From Paramecium pentaurelia (lineage: Eukaryota > Ciliophora > Oligohymenophorea > Peniculida > Parameciidae), in the NCBI GenBank assembly GCA_905183005.1, contig CAJJDO010000012.1, positions 528,481-592,480 on the forward strand: a stretch of 64,000 nucleotides of DNA, given 5' to 3'. The notes beneath the pieces were generated by a model. It worked only from the letters and a program-made list of their open reading frames with translations. It was not told the DNA's origin and did not search any database. Below are positions 12,053-25,385 of this stretch, piece by piece; positions within the stretch are counted from its first letter, which is position 1, and each line of letters opens with the position of its first letter. The position numbers and the translations under genes are program-made.

Positions 12053-15000
12053 TCATTCATTATTTTAATTTACCAATCTAACAAACCATCCATTCTTTTA
12101 CATAAGTTCTTCATATGATCCTAATTCAACTATTTCTCCTTTTTCCAAAACTACAATTCTATCATACTATTAAATATTTTCTAATCTATGTGTAATAACT
12201 AGTAATGTTCTATTATCATTTTAAACGTAATCAAATAATGTCTTATGTAATTCTTCATCTGTTTTTGGATCCATATTTGAAGTGGCTTCATCTAAACAAA
12301 CAATATCCTTATTTTATAAGATAACCCTCATAAAATTGATAACTTATTTTTCACCATTTGATAAATTTCCTCCAGATTTAGCTATCATAAAATTAATATT
12401 AGTTTAGGATTACTAATTTTCCTCTTAACTTGAATTATTAGTCTTTGTTGAATCTTCCATGATCCCTCTAATTCTAAATTGTGTATTGTTGAATGCTTGT
12501 TCAATTTATTGATCTGTTAATCTCCCTTGAGGATCAATATTATCTCTAAGAGTTGCATTGTACAAGAATCCAAATTGAGGCACTATTGATAATAATTATC
12601 TGACATCTCTTAATTACATATTTTAAATCTAAAATTTAATAAGATTAATAATTTACATCATGACCATTAATATATATTTGTCCTTATTGGAAATCATATA
12701 ATCGGAATAAAATATTTAAAATTGATGTTTTACCTGATCCAGTTCTACCAACAAAGGCAACTTTCTCTCCTTTTTTAATAAATAGAGAAAAATTCTTTAA
12801 GGCATACTTAACATTTTGGCTTTGTAATACATCATCATAAGTAATTGTGACATCATTAAAAACTATTGAATATTAATTTGGATCAACATTTTATGGTTTA
12901 GGTGGTACTTATTATCTAATAATTTATTAAACTTATGGATTAATTTTCACTACACTATTATATTATTCTTAAGGATTATTAAAGTATTATCTAATTCTTT
13001 CAACTGAAACCATTTTAGCTTCACTTTAAGTAAACCAATTCATTGTATCATTGAATTCATTAGCTATAAGTACAGCATATGTTAATGTCATAGCAGAAGT
13101 TGCATAATCAATTTCAATATCAAATATCATCATGAGAATGATTGTTATTGAAACAGATAAGAAAATTAAATTACTTAATAAATGTAATCTTACAGATAAC
13201 CAGTAACTAACTCTTCTACTATTTACAAAAGAGCATATAGATTCAGTTAATTTAACTATGTATTCCTTAATAAAATATTATTGTTTTTCAAATGCTCTTA
13301 TAGTTCTTAAACCTCCAGTTGTTTCAGTGAGATGTGAAATAACTTTACCTTCATTTGTTGATTGAATTCTTTTAAGGTCTCTATTACTTTTTCTAAAGTA
13401 TTTTTATAACCATCTAAATGCAAAGAGTTCAATAATAATAATCACAATTAACCATGGAAAGAGAATTATGATACCAATTGGATAGCCTATACATGCAAGT
13501 AATGACATAATAAGTACTTCAACATACCAAGGTAATTCATCATCCACAACTAAAGTATCATTAGATATCCTATTAATAATTCTACCTTAAGCATTATTAT
13601 CAAAGAATATCATTTTTGAATTCATAATACTTTGATTTAAACGTTTAAATGTTCTCCAACCACTTAATAAAATACAGATTTTCATAATGGTACCACTTAC
13701 AAATGTAATCATCACAATTATGGAAATCAACCAAGAAAATTTACTATTGAAAGATGTTCCAAACCAATCATCAAAAAAGTCAAATGTGTGATTATCAATA
13801 CTAATCTATGATCTAATCCAAAAATCAATTAAATTTCTACTCAACATTAAAACAATTGACAACAAGATAGCTAATATAACTAAAGCATATCCCATTTAAG
13901 ATAAATAATATAAAACAGTATCTCCTGCAATTTCACCAGATTCTCTTTCTTCTTCCTCTACTTCATTTTTCTTTGCACCTTCTATTAAATTATCTTCTGG
14001 ATTATCTAAATCAATTTCTTATGATTATTTCACTTTAACTTTTTCATGTATCAATTTTTTTTCTTCTTTTTCTTCTTTCTCTAATTATTCTTATTCTAAT
14101 TTTAATTATTTCTCCTTCTCTTAAGACATAAACTCATTTAATAGTTATTCATCTAAACAAACTGAACCATCAATCATATAAATAATGTTACATTTATTAT
14201 ACATCTCAATAAATCTGAATTAAGAAGTGATCATTAAAATAGTTTTACCTTAATCTAATAACATTTATTTAATTCCTTTATTAAATACATTATCAGCCAC
14301 ATGCATATCTAATGAAGAGAATATATCATCCATTAAATAGATATCACAATTTTAATACAAAGCTCTGCATAATGAAATTCTTTGTTTTTATCCTCCACTA
14401 ATATTCTTAGCATCTGGTCCTAATATGTATTAATCTCTTTTAGGAAATGTAAGTAAATCTGGCATCAAATCACAAGCTGCTATACATTACTTATACAATT
14501 ATTTATCATAAGTCTTACCAAATAAAATATTATCCCTTATTGACATATTTTATAACCAATGATTTTAACTAACATAAGCTACACTTCCTTTCACTTTTAA
14601 GCTACTTTAACTCTATTATTTTATTTCCATCTCATTTAAAATTGCATTCAATAAAGCTGTCTTACCACATCCTATTCTACCAATTATCATATTTAAAGTA
14701 TTCTTCTTTATTTTTAATTCTGCCAAATTTAATTAGAATGTCTCATTCTCATCAGAATTATTCTCCTTTGATGGCCATTTGAATTAAATCTAAGGAATTT
14801 CTATTACATATTCTTCTCCTATACAATTTTTATATCTAATTATTTCTTCATCATTAATTTCCTTAAGATCTAAGTATGTTTTAATACGCTTATAGGATAC
14901 AGTTGTATTAATTAATTAATTAACTGAATAAGGAATCACTCCCAAAGGAAATGTTAATAAATTAAATAAGGCTATTATTGTGAAAACATTTGTAGATTTC

Positions 15001-16201
15001 AATGCATCCTCTCCATTTTTATCAACATAACTGGACAAAAAGAAGTACAGCAATATATAACTGATACTACTCCATTATACATTATTTATAATATCTATTG
15101 TTTTCTACCATCTTATATATCCAAATTCTTTTTTTCTAATCGCCAATATTTTATCATTAAATGTTTATTCCCATGATAAATATTTTATTTGTTTCATCCC
15201 TTCAATTACATCTGAAGACAATGCTAATCTACTATCCTTTTAAACTAAAGCCTTTCTGTAAAACATCTATAAAAATATTCAATAATTATATTTACAATTG
15301 TTAAAGTAGTTGTAAAAGAATTAAAGATAACAACACAACCAAGTACTATTAATCCAGTCCAAACTGCATTCCCTAATTTTAAGTACAACATATACAATGC
15401 TATTATAATAGTCACCAAAGATGAAGATACTAATTATTATATTTATTTTAATTACATCCAAAAACACCCCAATATATACCAGAAAGTTCTTCAATATCAA
15501 CTGTTAATAAATTATTGACATTAGCTACATACTCTTCATCTCCATCCTTTTTATCTTTCTTTTCTTTTTAAACAGTTTCTTAAAGATACTTTGTTCTTAA
15601 AGCCTTTTAATAGATCAGGTATTGACCAACTATTTTTAATAATGTTGTAAATTAGTTTTAATAATTGTTGGAAATTGACTCTAAGTATGTACCAAATGTA
15701 TAGACAATTGTCATTGTCAATAATAATAAAATGGGTTTTAAAATATAACGATCTTAATCAGGTATGTTATAGTCTTTGATTGCATCAGTCACTAGATCTA
15801 ATAAATAAACCGATCCAATCTATATTGCTTTATCCATAAAATTTAGCAATCCTATAAATATGAATTTACTAAGAAATAAGGACTTAAATATATAAAATGT
15901 AGGAGTTTAATATTCCCTCTCTAAACTAATATTATTTCTTTTTCTTCTCTCCAACTCATTCAATTATATTCTATAATTCGATTATTTTATACCTCTCAAC
16001 TAGATCTATTGCCATTTAAGGTTTTAAATTAGGCTCTAAGAAATATTGTAAATCTGTATTCTCAAGTTGATCCGATTTCCTATTTATTAGTTCAATCAAT
16101 GGAGTAATATTAGTGAATAAAAAATTGCATTCTTTGAATTTCTCTTTATTTATCAATGGCTCTTCAAAGTCATTTGTATCTTATATCCCAACTCTCTTCA
16201 T
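12053..16201 (-). CDS. Full-length ABC transporter, subfamily C (MRP type)
   Basis: A gene of ~4.1 kb coding for about 1,350 aa, with several tiny introns (for example a 28-nt intron near 12630 and a 22-nt intron near 15975). Order: short cytosolic N-terminus, TMD1, NBD1, acidic linker, TMD2, NBD2. NBD1 has Walker A GRIGCGKT (~14660), signature ISGGQKQR (~14390) and Walker B IYLMDDIFSSLD. NBD2 has Walker A GRTGSGKT (~12740), signature LSNGEKQ (~12350) and IVCLDEATSNMD. The Asp after Walker B in NBD1 against Glu in NBD2 is the asymmetric ABCC pattern. It probably exports organic anions or conjugates; the substrate cannot be read from sequence. There is no TMD0. Confidence 0.9.
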
Positions 16202-17100
16202 TTTGGTTAAATTTTAAATCAATAATAAAATTAAATTAATCAATCTGAAAAATATTAGAAATCATGTTATTTATGCAAAAACTTACAATGTAACAATACA
16301 TATTAATTATGCAATTAATTTTTTATGTTTCAAACAAAAATTCTCTGATAAAACTTAAAATAATTCATAGATTGATTTGAGCAATAAAAATGTGTGTTTA
16401 AATATAATTATGAGTATATATTTTGATTAAAAGTTAAAAGATATTTTTTAAAGAAATTCAATATTATTGATAAAATCAATTTAAAAATATGATACCATTA
16501 ATAAATAACATATATGAAGCAAAAGGATAATTCTACCATATCTTAATATTATTTTGATAAAAATCAAATTCTGATGATTATTTTAATTTATTGGATTCTT
16601 GATATATTAATTATTCTTCTATGATTAAAAAGAAAAACCTGATTTGAAAATTGAAAGAAAAAAGTTAATCTATTGAAAAAAGGGAAAAATGTAGAGAAAT
16701 CAAATTCTCTACAAATATTTTCAGAATTTTACTGGATATAATCTCAAATACATTTTAATTACATTATAAAAACTTCAAATATTATTTGAAAACCTATTAA
16801 ATTTTACAGAAAATTTTGTAAGATTATATTCCTTTTCATCAAAGTTTATATCCTTATTATAACCTTAAATTGATTCTAATTAGATGATGATAAATCCATT
16901 GACAGATTAACAAGTGATCCTTTTAAAATTAAAACTTATATTAAGAATATTTAAGCTAAGCATTATATATATAAAATATTACTAATTATAATTTAACATT
17001 TTTTAATTATGAATATGAATTAAATAATAGAATGGAAAAGAAATGATGAATTTGATTTTATATTGTTATATATTCATAATACAGAATTAAAAATATTATA
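16202..17100. other. AT-rich intergenic region containing a hairpin
   Basis: 900 bp upstream of two divergent genes. No convincing protein frame was found on either strand. It contains a perfect 8-bp inverted repeat with a 6-nt loop at 16691-16712 (gtagagaa / ttctctac), otherwise A/T runs. Confidence 0.45.
16691..16712. other. Perfect 8-bp stem, 6-nt loop hairpin
   Basis: gtagagaa pairs exactly with ttctctac around aatcaa-type loop bases. It lies alone in intergenic DNA, 490 bp upstream of the ABCC start. Role unknown; such a stem can occur by chance. Confidence 0.5.
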
Positions 17101-17355
17101 ATGCAATAATTTAAGGATATTACTTTGAATACATTCTATTTATATAAAGAAACTCTAGCTGAGGGGGAAAGATAATATCAATAGGGTCAAATTGATTAAT
17201 TAAATAGCTTGATATCAGCATTGGTTCAACAATAAAAGGAGGGCTATAAATTTGCTTAAGTTTTTAAGATGCTTAAAGAGTAAAATGTTAACAATGAGTT
17301 TACTGCACGAATTTTAGAGAACAACTTTGATATTAATAAAAAAACCAGTTGGTGA
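17101..17355 (+). CDS. Small helical protein, unknown
   Basis: An intronless frame of 84 aa, largely helical and polar (LVQQQKEGYKFAQVFKML). The codon pattern resembles real genes here: purine-rich, with TAA/TAG as Gln. Just after the 7-A run near 17335-17345 a second open frame (KPVGECSIDNYLAINN) continues downstream, so a 1-nt homopolymer error or an unseen intron could hide a longer protein ending near 17423. I do not recognise it. It lies directly upstream of the HSF gene on the same strand. Confidence 0.5.
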
Positions 17356-17421
17356 ATGTTCTATAGATAATTATTTAGCTATTAATAATTGTTTATTAAT
17401 ATTATATAATATCAGATTAAA

Positions 17422-18311
17422 ATGAATACAAAGTCATCCATCCCTACTTTTATTCTTAAAACTTATTAAATGTTGGAAGTATAATATGTATTTAATTATT
17501 TAAGGATCAAAAGAACACTAATATAATTAGTTGGACCTCTTAAGGCACTGCATTTATAGTTTACAATTAAATTTTATTGGAGAAAGAAGTTTTGTAGAAT
17601 TTCTTTAAGCATAGTAATTATTCAAGCTTTGTAAGGTATATAAATAAGATATATGATTATAGATAATTGAATTTATATAATTTTAAAAAGGTGAAATCAA
17701 ATGAAGGTTAAATATTCAAGCATAAGTGCTTTCGTAAAGGCATGAAGTAAAGTAATGTTTAATAATTTAGATCTATGTTATCTTTTATCAAAAGAAAAAA
17801 TTAAGATGATTCAGTAGGAGGGTCTAATAATCTAGTTTAAGAAGAGCCAAGTATTTCTATTATATATATTGTGTAGCCATACATATCAAGGAAGAATAGA
17901 ATTTATTTAAGGAATGTGCAATTGACATTAAAGAAACAAACAATAAATTAAAAGAGGACATGAAATTATTATAAGAAACATCTTCATATTTAATTGATTA
18001 AATGCAAAATCTTAATCATGTATTTATTAAATAAGACACAATAGTTTGTTTATAACTAAAGTGTAGATATAGAGGTTAAGTTTAAATAAGTTGGATAAAT
18101 GTTGCATGCAATCAATGAAGAATTGAGACAAGAGAGTAAGAATTCAATTTAAATTCTAGATAAAAGTGAAACCATAACCAATAAATTTTTAGATAAAAAG
18201 GAAGAATCATTTTAAGAATCAAAAGTTGGTTCTCCAAATCCATATGTGGATTACAATAGTACAGCCCTAAATCCATTAGATTATGAGTATTTTATAGACT
18301 CATTTCTATGA
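17422..18311 (+). CDS. Heat-shock transcription factor (HSF family)
   Basis: 263 aa with four tiny introns (17479-17504, 17636-17662, 17871-17890, 18020-18044). Residues ~6-100 are the winged-helix HSF DNA-binding domain: IPTFILKTYQML, SWTSQGTAFIVYN, FFKHSNYSSFVRQLNLYNF and FKHKCFRKGMKQS match the consensus almost word for word. The SFVR/QLN recognition helix is rebuilt across an intron. Residues ~135-190 form a heptad region (HR-A/B equivalent) for trimerisation. A short C-terminal region without an obvious activation motif follows. It acts in the nucleus on nGAAn-repeat elements. Confidence 0.9.
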
Positions 18312-18916
18312 GAAGATTATTAAATTAATTTATTAACTAAAAAACTAAACAAATTCGATCTTTTCATGAATAAACATCATTAATTTAAGGTTGAAATAAT
18401 ATCCATTATTTTAATCAGTTATACTAGTTCAAAATATAATTAAATATATAATTAACTAACAACTTTCTTGATATTATTTATTAATTAATGAAAATATATT
18501 CGTGGACTCACATTTATTTCCTGATACTTACATACTCTAAAAAATATTATAAATAACAAGTACTATATCTATCTTTAATCATTAAATATAATCTTTATCA
18601 TCTATATTCAAATTAAAACTGACAGTCTTTAAACTTGTTATTTTTGTTTTCAAATATAAGATTTCTCTATCCAATTTTATTATTAAGCTAATGATCCTTC
18701 GTTACCATTAGTTTTATATAACTATTTATGATCATTTTCAATTTAATTTTTGTATTTCCAAAATTGAAAAATTGCTATCAATTAAGAATCTGTCTATGAG
18801 TATATTTTATATAAATGCAAGTTGGTTTATAATTTATATGAATAGAAAGAAAATATCTAATATTTATGAGGCAAATTAAAATATCTTGATTAACTCTAAT
18901 TTTTTTAATAATTTAT
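18312..18916. other. Intergenic region, possible minor antisense frame
   Basis: About 600 bp of AT-rich DNA. A minus-strand frame of ~45 codons (MVTKDHQLNNKIGQRN) can be read near 18580-18710, but it has no support beyond composition. Nothing else was recognised. Confidence 0.35.
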
Positions 18917-19622
18917 ATGTAAAAACAAAATAAGTCATTTTTTGAGTAAGAAACTTGTTTGGCTGAAATTGAATTACCAACAGAATGGAGACCTTAATTT
19001 ATTAAATGGACAAAAAAGTTAGAAAAATAAGATAAATATTAAGAGAAGTTAAAGGCTAGTTTGGAAATAAAAAACAATGAATATTATTTAACAATAGAAG
19101 ATGAAAAAGATGAAAAATAATCAATTAGAATGAATATCAGCGAATTAAAATAACCTATGAATAAATGTAATTTATTGATACCATCACCTCCTTATAATGA
19201 ACCAAGGGATATTTAAAATATTCATTGTTTGCCATACAAAGCAAAAGCAAAAATTGAAAATAATTAAAAAGATGTTGAAGATTTGCAAAATAAATTTCGT
19301 AGCCTTCATTATAGTGATAAATAGAAATAGAAATATATAAATTAGTCTAGCAGTTCAGGTATTGAACAAAGTGCAAGTGAAGATGAATTTTCTGGATTTT
19401 AAATTCCTGTTTTCTTCCAACTCTCTCATATAGGTATTATTATATTTCAATTCAGAAATTAGGGATTCCTAATAGGGAAAGGATAAGCCATAAGTAGAAG
19501 GTTATGATAAACAAAATTTAAAGGCTAATTTAATTGATTTTTTGAGAATTAAAGGAGATAGTGGAGCAAACATTTAAGACATAAAACAATTCTATAAATT
19601 TTAAAGCGTTCCAGAAGTATGA
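18917..19622 (+). CDS. Hypothetical protein, 227 aa
   Basis: One 22-nt intron (19434-19455). The first ~100 residues form a compact polar region (LPTEWRPQFIKWTKKLEKQ, then a proline-rich LIPSPPYNEPRD). The remainder is acidic and serine-rich (SSSSGIEQSASEDEFSG) and ends in a short helical tail. No domain was recognised. Coding is supported by a single continuous frame, in-frame splicing and Gln codons in TAA/TAG. Confidence 0.6.
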
Positions 19623-20780
19623 GTAGTTGTCAATAATAGAAACATTTAAAAGATATGCTAAAATCGTTTGCAAAAACTACAATGAAAGCTAACAAATTAA
19701 TTTATATTTTGCCTTCTACCTTATTGAATTCAAATACCTAATAGAATTCAAATACCTTATAGAATTGAAATATTCATGTTTAAGAAAAGTCATATGCATA
19801 CATATCACAAATATTTTTATTTTTTAATATATTTATTTCTGTTAATAAAGAATTTTATAATATAAATTTGTTATGATATATATTTATCTTAATAATATAT
19901 ATAAACAAGAATATTGATTATCTGAAAGAAACATTAAATTAATTTGAATAGTCAATAATAAAGATACTTTAAGAAAATCAAATGAATATGAACTTATTAT
20001 ATGTTTTTAAAAACAATCCTTGAAATTTTGTTATAAATAGAAAAATTATATCTAAAAGTGCTTAAAATGAATGAGGTTATTAATAAATAATCAAGTATTG
20101 GTTGTTAGATGTTCATAATAGCTATAGGAATTTATGAGCATATTATTTTCCCTAACTTCTATTTTTAGATTATTTGTTTAAGGTATTGTTTTAGAAACCT
20201 TATATCCTGTTGTTTTTTTTGTATTAAGTAGATCAAGAATAACAACTGGAATAGAGCGTTTATTGTTTTTGTAATAATGAATTAGAGATTTAGCACTAGA
20301 ATAATTGAGATCCAAAGCTTTCGCAACCTAAAGCTTACAAAGATATAAATTACCTCTTTTATCTATTTTCCTTCTTAAAATACCTATTTAAATAACTATT
20401 TCTATTGTTCAATAGGTATTTTGTGAACTTTTCTTGTGTTCAACTTGGAAACTATTCTTTTTGGGATATAATCTTCTCCGTCAGAGCTCTACGTACTAGA
20501 GTTAAAATCTTGGTATTATTAATGAGATATTGGTTGGCTCATATGAAAATAAAGGTTTAAGATATTAATATTATAATTAACAGTGATTATGAATTATTTC
20601 ATTATCACTTTTAATTATCACAAAATTATATCTTCTGATGTAATAATAATTAATAATACATTTTATATTACAAAATAAATTTGATCAGTTCTAAGAAATG
20701 GATTAGATTCATATTTTTAAGATATAGATTAAAAATAATAATTATAAATTTATCTTGATTTGATTTATATTTCTAATTCA
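19623..20780. other. Long intergenic region, ambiguous
   Basis: 1.16 kb with no gene that I can support. It holds a degenerate 18-nt tandem repeat at 19726-19779 and a less AT-rich segment with a small stem (CTCTA-cgtac-TAGAG) at 20487-20501. Competing frames exist on both strands between ~20060 and 20340; on the plus strand, MRLLINNQVLVVRC and MNEVINKQSS overlap in different frames. Neither gives a convincing protein. Confidence 0.4.
19726..19779. repeat. Short 18-nt tandem repeat, about three copies
   Basis: Three adjacent copies of an 18-nt unit beginning GAATTCAAATACCT. The first two differ at one position and the third is more diverged. It is non-coding, in the long intergenic region. 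Confidence 0.6.
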
Positions 20781-21397
20781 TCAAACTGCAGCAATAGGAG
20801 GTTTTCTCATTTCTTTGATAAAACGTTCATAGATATCATCTTCTCTTTATTTAAGTTCATTTTCAGTTTTTGGAGCATAATAATTTGGATAATCCAATCC
20901 TGATGAGATTTATATATAAATTACCATATTTTGTAATTTTGAGTAATTGCTTTTCAACATAATTCACAACTTTAGAAGCATCAGCCCAATTTCTATTTGC
21001 ATTTGATCTATGTCCAAGAATAAAAGGTGGTCTTAGATGAAAATATTGATTTTAATAGTTCTAAACATTAAAATAAATATTACAAACATTTTATCAAGTC
21101 TTGCACTAACAGGATAAAGATTAGTAACTCTACCTGATTCATGATTTAGGAATACTCTCATATGATTTAAAAATGATTCGCCTTTTGATAAATTTTTGAA
21201 ATACCAACTCTTAATCTCTTGGCAAATGCTTCATATTCATATTCAGTCAAATCAGGTCTTAATGTACTAAAGGATGATTTATAATATTTAAAATGCTATT
21301 CTGTTGTCATCTATCTTGCATTTATGGCAATTCCTCTTTCTGGATCAATGTATACTTCATCTGTTTCTGTTCCTCTTTGATTTCGCAATTAATTCAT
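20781..21397 (-). CDS. Hypothetical protein, 181 aa
   Basis: Three introns (21182-21204, 21061-21083, 20900-20924) splice to one frame that opens MNQLRNQRGTETDEVYIDPE and closes EMRKPPIAAV. The protein is soluble, with many aromatic and charged residues (TEQHFKYYKSSFSTLRPDL, FHLRPPFILGHRSN). No motif that I know; a mitochondrial or ciliary component is possible. Splicing of three typical-length introns into a single reading frame makes the gene itself secure. Confidence 0.65.
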
Positions 21398-21715
21398 TAT
21401 TATATAAATAAATAATAAATTTACTTTTAATTTTAATTCTAATTATTCAAACAAAGAACACCATATAGTATTACGATTATCAGTACTAATTATTGTATAA
21501 GCAAGTAATTATCTTTTATTAACTATTGAAATCAAATATGATAAATATTTTTACAAAAATAAAATAAAAATAGAAATTAGAAGTAATTATTACTAAAAAT
21601 ATAATGAATTTGATATTAAAAGTAAGAATAAAATTAAATAACTAGTAATTATATAGAAAAATTTAGAATATAAATGAAAAAAGTCTAAATAAATTTAGGA
21701 TATGATATATAATCA

Positions 21716-22612
21716 TCATGCTTTTTATAATTTAATAAAAAAATCGATTTCTAAAATTACAAATAATAATTACCCATACTACATTGAGGACAGACACTTA
21801 AGTCTAGAGCATGTTATTTATTTACCTATAATTAATGTTGATTATTTATTTCAATAATTTAATTTGCACAATTTTGACATAAATTCATATGTCTACAAGG
21901 CATGATAATAGTATCAGAACTAATGCTTTTACAACTTATGCATTTTCCATTTACCTATTCATTTTTCTATGATTCAATTAGATTAGTATCATTTATTCCA
22001 ATGATTTCTTAAATTTCAAAGACAACTTACTGATGTAATTATAATTTTTATCTGATTAATTTTAGTTGATCATCTTCATAATCATAATAATAAATCATCA
22101 TCATTTTCTAGTTTTAAATTAAAATAATAATTTTCCAATAAATTAAATCAGGATTAGAATTTTTCTGAATTATGCAACTTTTAGGAAATTTTAATTTGCT
22201 AATAAGTTTGACATTTTTTGTTTAAGGTTCAATTAATTGAATCTCTTCTTAGAATTCTTTAGCCTAAATAGATTGAAGAACATCCCCAAAAGTGTCACAA
22301 ATTTCTTGACCTTATACAAATAACTAATTAATTTTTCTAATATACTTAAATTTTGCAAGGGGTTTAAGCAAAAATTATAAATTCAATTTAAAGATCTTAA
22401 TTTCCAATTAATTTTGCATTTTCGATACAAAAATCATTTTGTAGAATTTGTATAAATTATTATTTGTTTGTCTATATAATAATAAATTTATAATTTACAT
22501 TGAATTTTGAAGTCTCAGATGATTGATTATCTTTTTATTTTAATGAATGATTGGAGTTAGATTTTTTAAAAAAAGAAACTTTGATTTGTTCATTAGGTTA
22601 TTATATTTCCAT
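21716..22612 (-). CDS. RING-HC E3 ubiquitin ligase, MGRN1/RNF157 type
   Basis: 274 aa; introns at 22472-22498, 22324-22345 and 21751-21773. The C-terminal RING reads CISCKS, then MPCRHMNLCQNCA, then CPQCSMEIDFF, the layout of the mahogunin-type RING-HC finger (C-x2-C, C-x-H-x3-C-x2-C, CPxC followed by a hydrophobic residue). Upstream, the LFVQGQEICDTF and IEPQTKNVKLISKL region matches the MGRN substrate-binding domain. It would transfer ubiquitin from an E2 to an unknown target, probably at membranes. Confidence 0.8.
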
Positions 22613-22913
22613 TTAATTTTATTGATACTCATATTTATATAAATTTCTAGACTTCGCTGGTTAGGAACCCATTATTATATTATATTTATTAATATTAATT
22701 TAATTTATCAAATTTGACTTATTGAAATCTTTTTATTCTTTATAATAATATTTAATTATCTAAGAAGTTTGTATTTTTATTTTATTGATTAATACATATT
22801 TTATATAGATAAATAATTTTATCTACAGAATATGAACAGAGAATATATGAAAATTGATATTAGCACTTTTTAAAATTAAATAAAATCTTTTTTTATTTAA
22901 GCAAGCATAATTA

Positions 22914-23545
22914 ATGGGAATTTCAAGAGATAGCAGACACAAAAGAAGACTTACAGGAGGTCGTATGCCAATCCATAAGAAGAAAAGAGCTTTCGAGAAA
23001 GGAAGATAAGCTGCAATGACTAAATTAGTATCAGGTGAAAAGAGAGTAAGAAGATTAAGAGTGAGAGGAGGAAATTTCAAATTCAGAGCACTCCGTTTAT
23101 CAGAAGGCAATTTCTCTTGGGGAAGCCAAGGTGTTGCTAAAAAAGCTAAAATTGTTGAGGTGGTTTATCATCCATCCAATAATGAATTGGTCAGAACCAA
23201 AACTTTAACAAGAGGTGTCATTGTCTAAGTTGATGCTACTCCATTCAAATAATGGTATGCTAAGAAATACAATGTTGAATTGGGATCAAAGAAGAAGAAG
23301 GTAATTAATAATTATTATAATAATAGGAAACAACAGGAGATTAACCTAAGAAATTAAGTTCAAAGTAAGAGAAAAGAATTAAGGAAAATGTTATTGATTA
23401 ATTTGTCTAAGAATAATTTGCCAATCAAAGATTATTAGTCAGAATTACATCAAGACCAGGATAATCAGGAAGAGCTGATGGTTATATCTTGGAAGGAAAA
23501 GAATTAGAATTTTACATTAAGAAAATCGAATAGAAGAAGAAATGA
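22914..23545 (+). CDS. RPS8: Small-subunit ribosomal protein eS8
   Basis: 201 aa with one 26-nt intron (23301-23326). The start MGISRDSRHKRRLTGGRM and the blocks RTKTLTRGVIVQVDATPFK, RITSRPGQSGRADGYIL and EGKELEFYIKKI follow eS8 throughout, and the length is as in other eukaryotes. The upstream 300 bp is AT-rich with no other gene. Coding sequence is noticeably less AT-rich than its neighbours, as expected of a highly expressed gene. Confidence 0.95.
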
Positions 23546-23644
23546 TTTCCATCATCAATACATTAAATTGCATAATAATAGTACATCCTAGAAAATATTG
23601 TTTTTTTTATAAACACAATTTAAATTAAGATATTTAAATTGATA

Positions 23645-25299
23645 TCATTTTTTTCTCTTTTCTGATCCAAATAACTTCTAATATTTATTTAATTTGTTAA
23701 CAGTACTATGAGTAGTTGTTTTAGGAGATGGTAAATTGCAAAATTATTCTGTTTTAAATCTTTCAATTTAATTCTTTTGATTTTAATCAGGGATTGTTGT
23801 TAATCTGTCTGAACTTAATAATTGTTTTGATTGATCAAATAGAAGTTTCAGTTTCTTAAAATATATAGATTTAAGTTACTTTAAATTCTTAAATAGAAAT
23901 TTGAGAATTTTATTATGTTTTCGAATAACCATGGCTTGTTTTTAGAGAATCTTACATTATTTAAGAAGGCTTAGTCAAAAGATTATGCTTCTTAAAATAA
24001 TCATGAGTTTCACTTTTTATATTTGTTTTTAAAGACTTTTTACTTTCTTAAGGAGAATGCTAAAATATAAAGTATTCTATAATACCTTAGTTTTATTTAT
24101 TATTTATTTTGGAGGAGATATAGGCTCTTTTTATAAAAATTGGGTTTACAATTTATTGACATTTACTATGTAATTTCTATTATTATATTCCTCCTATTAA
24201 TCTCTTTAATAGTAAAAGTTTGATAATTGATATTTTGCTGTATCAACATTCTTTCAAAAATTAATTATAATAATATTACTTGAAATTCATTTAACATATT
24301 GATGGCAAACTATTTCCTAAATTCTGCATCACCTTTGTTAAACTCTTCTTCATCAAAATTATATTTTAAAGATTCTGGTTTATAAGGAGTTGGTAATTAT
24401 CTATTAATAATTTTTTCAAAATCAACATCATTAAACCAAGGATGAGTTAAAATTTCAATAACACCTTCTTTTTATCCTAATCTTTCTGTAGGATCCTTTT
24501 CAAGAAGGGAAAGTATCAAATCTTTTAATTAATTTGAGATTTAAACATAATCAGGAAATTAAATGGTTTCTGTTAAGATTGAATTATAAATTTCTTAAGT
24601 ATTATGAGAATAATAAGGAGGTAGACCTGAAACTAATTCATATAGTAATGCTCCTAAACAATAACAATCAACTAAATAATTGTGACCTGTTTTCATGAGC
24701 ATTTCAGGAGCCATATATTCAGGAGAACCGCAAAATGAATAAGCAAAATCTTCAGCTGCCATACCAGGTTTAGAGAGTCCAAAATCACTTAACATTAAAT
24801 GGCCTTATAAATCTAATAAGATATTTTCTGGTTTGATGTCTCTATATACAATATTTTAAGAATGTAGATAAGCCATTCCTATACAAATTTCAACAAAGTA
24901 ATATTTAGCATCTTATTCATTTAACTTTTTCAATTTTCTTAAATGATAAAATAACTCACCTCCTGCACAATATTCTAAAACAAATGCAATATAAAACTTT
25001 GATTCAAATGCATAATGCAAGGGTATTATATATTGATTCTTCATTTTAACCATTATATCCCTTTCATTTTATACAATAATTTCTTTTTTATTGTCAATAA
25101 TAAATTTTTTATCAATCAATTTTAATGCATAGAATATACCATTATCTTTCTTTCTAACTAAATAAACTCTTGAAAAACCTCCAACACCTATACATTTTAT
25201 TAATTAAAAATCTTTTAAGCCAACTTTTTTTGTAGTTTAAGGTTATGAATACATAGGTTATAACGAAAGCGTATTTCCTTAAAATACTAACAAACTCAT
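23645..25299 (-). CDS. AGC-family serine/threonine protein kinase
   Basis: 524 aa, three introns (24251-24279, 24060-24085, 23855-23879). The kinase domain at ~28-290 has gly-loop GVGGFSRVYLV, lysine in YALKLIDKK, YRDIKPENILL, DFGLSKPG and CGSPEYMAPE, all intact. An AGC C-tail follows with LPTPYKPES and a hydrophobic motif NFYY, rebuilt only when the first intron is removed. The last ~150 residues are a basic, Ser/Thr-rich tail not found in PKA or Akt. It belongs to the greatly expanded AGC kinases of ciliates; the upstream signal is unknown. Confidence 0.88.
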
Positions 25300-25385
25300 A
25301 TCAGGGAGAGATAAGTAATAATCAAAAGGAACTTTTTTTTGTATTGTGCAAAATTAGCAAATTTTTTTGATCTCTAAAATAAAAT

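Noticed and set aside
20060..20345. Overlapping frames on both strands (for example MRLLINNQVLVVRC on plus; a ~120-codon minus frame)
   Set aside because: They are mutually exclusive, short and without motifs; with only TGA as stop such frames arise by chance.
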